Of a DNA stretch of 7,422 nucleotides, positions 5,559 through 7,422 are shown piece by piece; the first letter of the stretch is position 1; each line of letters opens with the position of its first letter. The notes under the pieces are model-generated. The model had not been told where the DNA came from and searched no databases. It saw only the letters and a list, made by a program, of their open reading frames with translations. A program made the position numbers and the translations under genes. The stretch lies in the NCBI GenBank assembly GCA_012523535.1, contig JAAYII010000356.1, forward strand, positions 1 through 7,422, in the 5' to 3' direction. The DNA comes from Peptococcaceae bacterium (lineage in GTDB: Bacteria; Bacillota; Desulfitobacteriia; Desulfitobacteriales; Syntrophobotulaceae).

Positions 5559-6749
5559 TTATTGTTTGAACCCTTTGATGCAGTCAGCTAAAACATCGAT
5601 GCCTTTGTCGATCTGGTCCGTTGAAGGAATGGTAAAGTTTAAGCGGAAACAGTTATTATCCTTGTTTTCTTCAACATCAAAAGTGGTTCCCGGCACACAA
5701 ACTACACCGCGGCTGGCGGCAAATTTACAAAACTCGATGCCGGAATAACCTCTTGGCATTTCACACCAGATAAACAATCCGCCTTCGGGTTTAGTATATT
5801 TTAAATGGTCTGATAGCTTTTCTGCGATTTTGTTCAGCATAAAATCGCGTTTTGCTTTATAGTGCTCACAGCATTCCCTGATATGGGAGTCAAAATCATA
5901 TTGCTCTATATATTGAGCTACAATCATCATAAACATTGCATTGGTATGGACATCTTGGGTTTGTTTAGCCACAGTCATTTTGGCAATAAGATCTTTATGG
6001 GCACAGGCATAACCGATGCGCATCCCGGGAGATATTGTTTTGGAATATGAACCGGCATATATCACTCGCCCGGTTTCATCCAGGCTTTTCAGAGTAGGGA
6101 CATTTTCCCCCGAATAACGGAGTTCATAATAGGGGTCGTCTTCCAAAATCATGACATCGTATTTATCCGCCAGTTCAATTAGTTGTTTACGGTGTTTAAG
6201 AGGCATTGTAACGCCCGTAGGATTTTGAAAAGTCGGGATAGTATAGATAAGTTTAACCTTTTTTTCCGCTTTTAAAATTTGTTCCAAGGCATTGATGTCC
6301 ATGCCGTTTTCATCCATAGGAACACCAATGAGACGGGCGTTAAAAGCACGAAAAGTATTTAGGGCACCCACAAAACTGGGATTTTCACAAATTACTATAT
6401 CTCCTTCATTAACAAGACATTGAGTAGTTAAGCTAATTACTTGTTGTCCGCCACTGACAATAATCAAATCGTCAAAATCACGGCCGATGTTGAATTTTCT
6501 TTTTATGCGGTTTTTGGTAATTTCTCTTAGGGGACCGTAGCCTTCGGTAATACTGTACTGTAAAGCGGTATAAGAATCAGTCTCAAATATTTTACCGGCC
6601 AAGTAAGCCAGTTCTTTAGAGGGAAATTCTTCAGGAGATGGTCCACCGGCAGCGAAAGAAATGACATTGGGCATTGCCGTAACTTTTAACATTTCGCGAA
6701 TGGCAGAAGGATTAATATGGGCCATTCTATCAGCTATTTTAATATCCAT
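5559..6749 (-). CDS. PLP-dependent aminotransferase, class I/II (LysN/MocR-type)
   Basis: A 396-residue fold-type I aminotransferase of the group that includes 2-aminoadipate aminotransferase (LysN), aromatic and branched-chain aminotransferases and the catalytic half of MocR regulators. No DNA-binding domain is attached. SGGQQ (99-103) is the PLP phosphate loop; QNPTG (175-179) carries the cofactor-contacting Asn176; EDDPYYEL (203-210) holds the Asp and Tyr near the ring; GSYSK237 is the Schiff-base lysine, followed by PGMRIGY with Arg244; and FRLNF with Arg369 binds the substrate carboxylate. The N-terminal SFAAGGPSPEEFP segment is typical of LysN-like enzymes. The start has AAGGAG eight bases upstream. 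The substrate cannot be read from sequence. Next to a CoA-transferase/2-hydroxyacid dehydrogenase pair and trpB2, an aromatic or branched amino acid is a reasonable guess. No convincing terminator follows, so its transcript may run into the T-box. Confidence 0.88.
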   Translation of the reverse strand: MDIKIADRMAHINPSAIREMLKVTAMPNVISFAAGGPSPEEFPSKELAYLAGKIFETDSYTALQYSITEGYGPLREITKNRIKRKFNIGRDFDDLIIVSGGQQVISLTTQCLVNEGDIVICENPSFVGALNTFRAFNARLIGVPMDENGMDINALEQILKAEKKVKLIYTIPTFQNPTGVTMPLKHRKQLIELADKYDVMILEDDPYYELRYSGENVPTLKSLDETGRVIYAGSYSKTISPGMRIGYACAHKDLIAKMTVAKQTQDVHTNAMFMMIVAQYIEQYDFDSHIRECCEHYKAKRDFMLNKIAEKLSDHLKYTKPEGGLFIWCEMPRGYSGIEFCKFAASRGVVCVPGTTFDVEENKDNNCFRLNFTIPSTDQIDKGIDVLADCIKGFKQ

Positions 6750-6781
6750 AATCTTTACTCCTTATATATGCAAATATTTTT

Positions 6782-6796
6782 GAAGCCATTGGCTTC
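6782..6796. other. Short hairpin in the aminotransferase leader
   Basis: GAAGCC-ATT-GGCTTC is a perfect 6-base inverted repeat with a three-base centre, located between the predicted start of transcription (near 6801) and the ribosome binding site. On the minus strand it is followed by As, not Ts, so it is not a terminator for that transcript. It could be an operator or an RNA-stabilising stem. Confidence 0.45.
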
Positions 6797-6807
6797 TACT
6801 GGTAATT

Positions 6808-6816
6808 ATTATAGCA
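6808..6816 (-). promoter_or_regulatory. Extended -10 promoter of the aminotransferase gene
   Basis: The minus strand reads TGCTATAAT: TATAAT (6813-6808) with TG one base upstream. The hexamer 17 bases upstream is not a recognisable -35; instead an inverted repeat occupies that place (6830-6846). Transcription should begin near 6801, giving a leader of about 50 bases. Confidence 0.6.
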
Positions 6817-6829
6817 TACCGTTATTAAT

Positions 6830-6846
6830 TTAATGGTGCACATTAA
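6830..6846. promoter_or_regulatory. Inverted repeat at the -35 region, candidate regulator site
   Basis: TTAATG-GTGCA-CATTAA has perfect 6-base arms around five bases. Its centre lies about 37 bases upstream of the predicted aminotransferase transcription start, where the -35 element should be but is missing. That position suits either an activator that replaces the -35 contact or a repressor. Confidence 0.4.
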
Positions 6847-6875
6847 GCATTTGTGTTAAAAGTAAATATGGTCCC

Positions 6876-6904
6876 TTGACACAGCGAATGCATTCCATTA
6901 TTTT
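6876..6904 (+). promoter_or_regulatory. Candidate promoter of the terminal gene, with a palindrome in the spacer
   Basis: A perfect TTGACA (6876-6881) is followed 17 bases later by TATTTT (6899-6904), a weak -10. Between them lies the perfect 10-base palindrome GAATGCATTC (6886-6895), where a bound repressor would block polymerase. Transcription would begin near 6911, about 80 bases before the ATG. Confidence 0.45.
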
Positions 6905-6906
6905 TA

Positions 6907-6930
6907 AGTAAATTAGTAAATTAGTAAAAT
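6907..6930 (+). repeat. Three tandem 8-base AGTAAATT units
   Basis: AGTAAATT occurs at 6907-6914 and 6915-6922, and a third unit AGTAAAAT at 6923-6930. The repeats directly follow the candidate promoter and lie in the 5' leader of the terminal gene. They resemble the AGTAAAAAT repeats at 961-983 upstream of the flavoprotein gene. Confidence 0.65.
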
Positions 6931-6990
6931 TAAAACGAAAAAATAAATAAACAATTAACTTTTATAAAAATGTCGCAGGGAGGAGTTAAT

Positions 6991-7422
6991 ATGAAAATAC
7001 CGACTACATTAAAACATAAACCCGTAATTGTTTGCGAGAATTACGAAAATGTCGATGGCCGGAAAGCCTATGATTCTGATGCCAAAGGTCTATCATTGGG
7101 ACTGGCTCAGTGGAATGATCGGGGTAAGGTAGATATTTCAGCCAAAGTTTGGAGACATACCGGGGAAAAATGGTCTAGACAATCCGAAGAATTACCCCTT
7201 CATCGCGTCCTTGATTTGGCAATTCTGGTGTGCAGGAGTATTCAACAGTTCCGTGAAGCATATCGTTACGAAAAATTATATGATCCCGCAAAGCCTATCA
7301 TAGATCGGGTTGGGCTGCAGGGCGACGCCATGACTGTTGCTGTCTGTACCGATAATGAAAAAATTGACGAAGATATTAAGCTATTCAGCCAGGCTTTAAG
7401 CAAAGATGATGAACTTATCGGC
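6991..7422 (+). CDS. Conserved hypothetical protein (possibly DUF6530), 3' end missing
   Basis: An open frame of 144 codons that runs off the right edge without a stop. The start is clear: AGGGAGGAG ends five bases before the ATG. The peptide begins MKIPTTLKHKPVIVCENYEN, continues with DGRKAYDSDAKGLSLGLAQW (23-42) and a strand-rich stretch DISAKVWRHTGEKWSRQSEELPLHRVLDL (about 48-76), then a helix ILVCRSIQQFREAYRYEKLYDP and GLQGDAMTVAVC (108-119). There is no signal peptide or membrane segment, so it should be cytosolic. I think it belongs to a small conserved family seen in Bacillota, perhaps DUF6530, but I recall that name only loosely. No catalytic motif is recognised. It is divergent from the aminotransferase gene across a 241-base spacer with several possible regulatory sites. 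Confidence 0.75.
   Translation, partial: MKIPTTLKHKPVIVCENYENVDGRKAYDSDAKGLSLGLAQWNDRGKVDISAKVWRHTGEKWSRQSEELPLHRVLDLAILVCRSIQQFREAYRYEKLYDPAKPIIDRVGLQGDAMTVAVCTDNEKIDEDIKLFSQALSKDDELIG

Noticed and set aside
5537..5559. Hairpin AATAAAAT/ATTTTATT after the aminotransferase stop as a terminator
   Set aside because: The stem is made only of AT pairs, overlaps the stop codon and is not followed by a T run, so it is too weak to call a terminator.
5560..6050. Small plus-strand open frames opposite the aminotransferase
   Set aside because: They are short, lack ribosome binding sites and lie antisense to conserved aminotransferase motifs.

Overview
The window looks like part of a low-GC Bacillota chromosome, most likely an anaerobic Clostridia-type organism. 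The grounds are AT-rich spacers with sigmaA-like promoters, strong AGGAGG-type ribosome binding sites, a TTG start, a T-box riboswitch, and genes typical of anaerobic amino-acid metabolism (a class III CoA-transferase, a D-2-hydroxyacid dehydrogenase, a stand-alone TrpB2 and a LysN/MocR-type aminotransferase). The genus cannot be named from the sequence. No mobile element, phage gene, CRISPR array, tRNA or rRNA was seen.

Layout: (i) 1-176 (-) is the N-terminal part of a DUF456-like membrane protein with a TTG start, divergent from (ii) 347-874 (+), a ferritin-like di-iron protein. (iii) 1009-1437 (+) is a pyridoxamine-phosphate-oxidase-fold flavoprotein. (iv) 1505-2746 (+) is a CaiB/BaiF (class III) CoA-transferase whose stop overlaps or abuts the start of (v) a D-2-hydroxyacid dehydrogenase ending at 3722. 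A strong bidirectional terminator at 3729-3767 separates this rightward block from the leftward block. (vi) 3800-5173 (-) is a TrpB2-type tryptophan synthase beta chain. It is preceded by (vii) a complete T-box leader (about 5207-5491) with its own consensus promoter, a probable UGG (Trp) specifier, the GGGTGGTACCGC core and an intrinsic terminator. (viii) 5559-6749 (-) is a PLP aminotransferase with an extended -10 promoter. (ix) 6991-7422 (+) is the 5' part of a conserved hypothetical gene, cut by the window edge.

How it fits together: the best-supported regulatory unit is the T-box plus trpB2. Uncharged tRNA-Trp should switch on an enzyme that can make tryptophan from indole and serine, and no trpA is visible. 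The CoA-transferase and 2-hydroxyacid dehydrogenase are a coupled pair that resembles the 2-oxoacid to 2-hydroxyacid to 2-hydroxyacyl-CoA steps of reductive (Stickland-type) amino-acid fermentation, and the aminotransferase could supply the 2-oxoacid. No 2-hydroxyacyl-CoA dehydratase or activator lies in the window, so this pathway is an inference. The two ends (DUF456, ferritin-like, flavoprotein, terminal hypothetical) have no evident link to the metabolic core.
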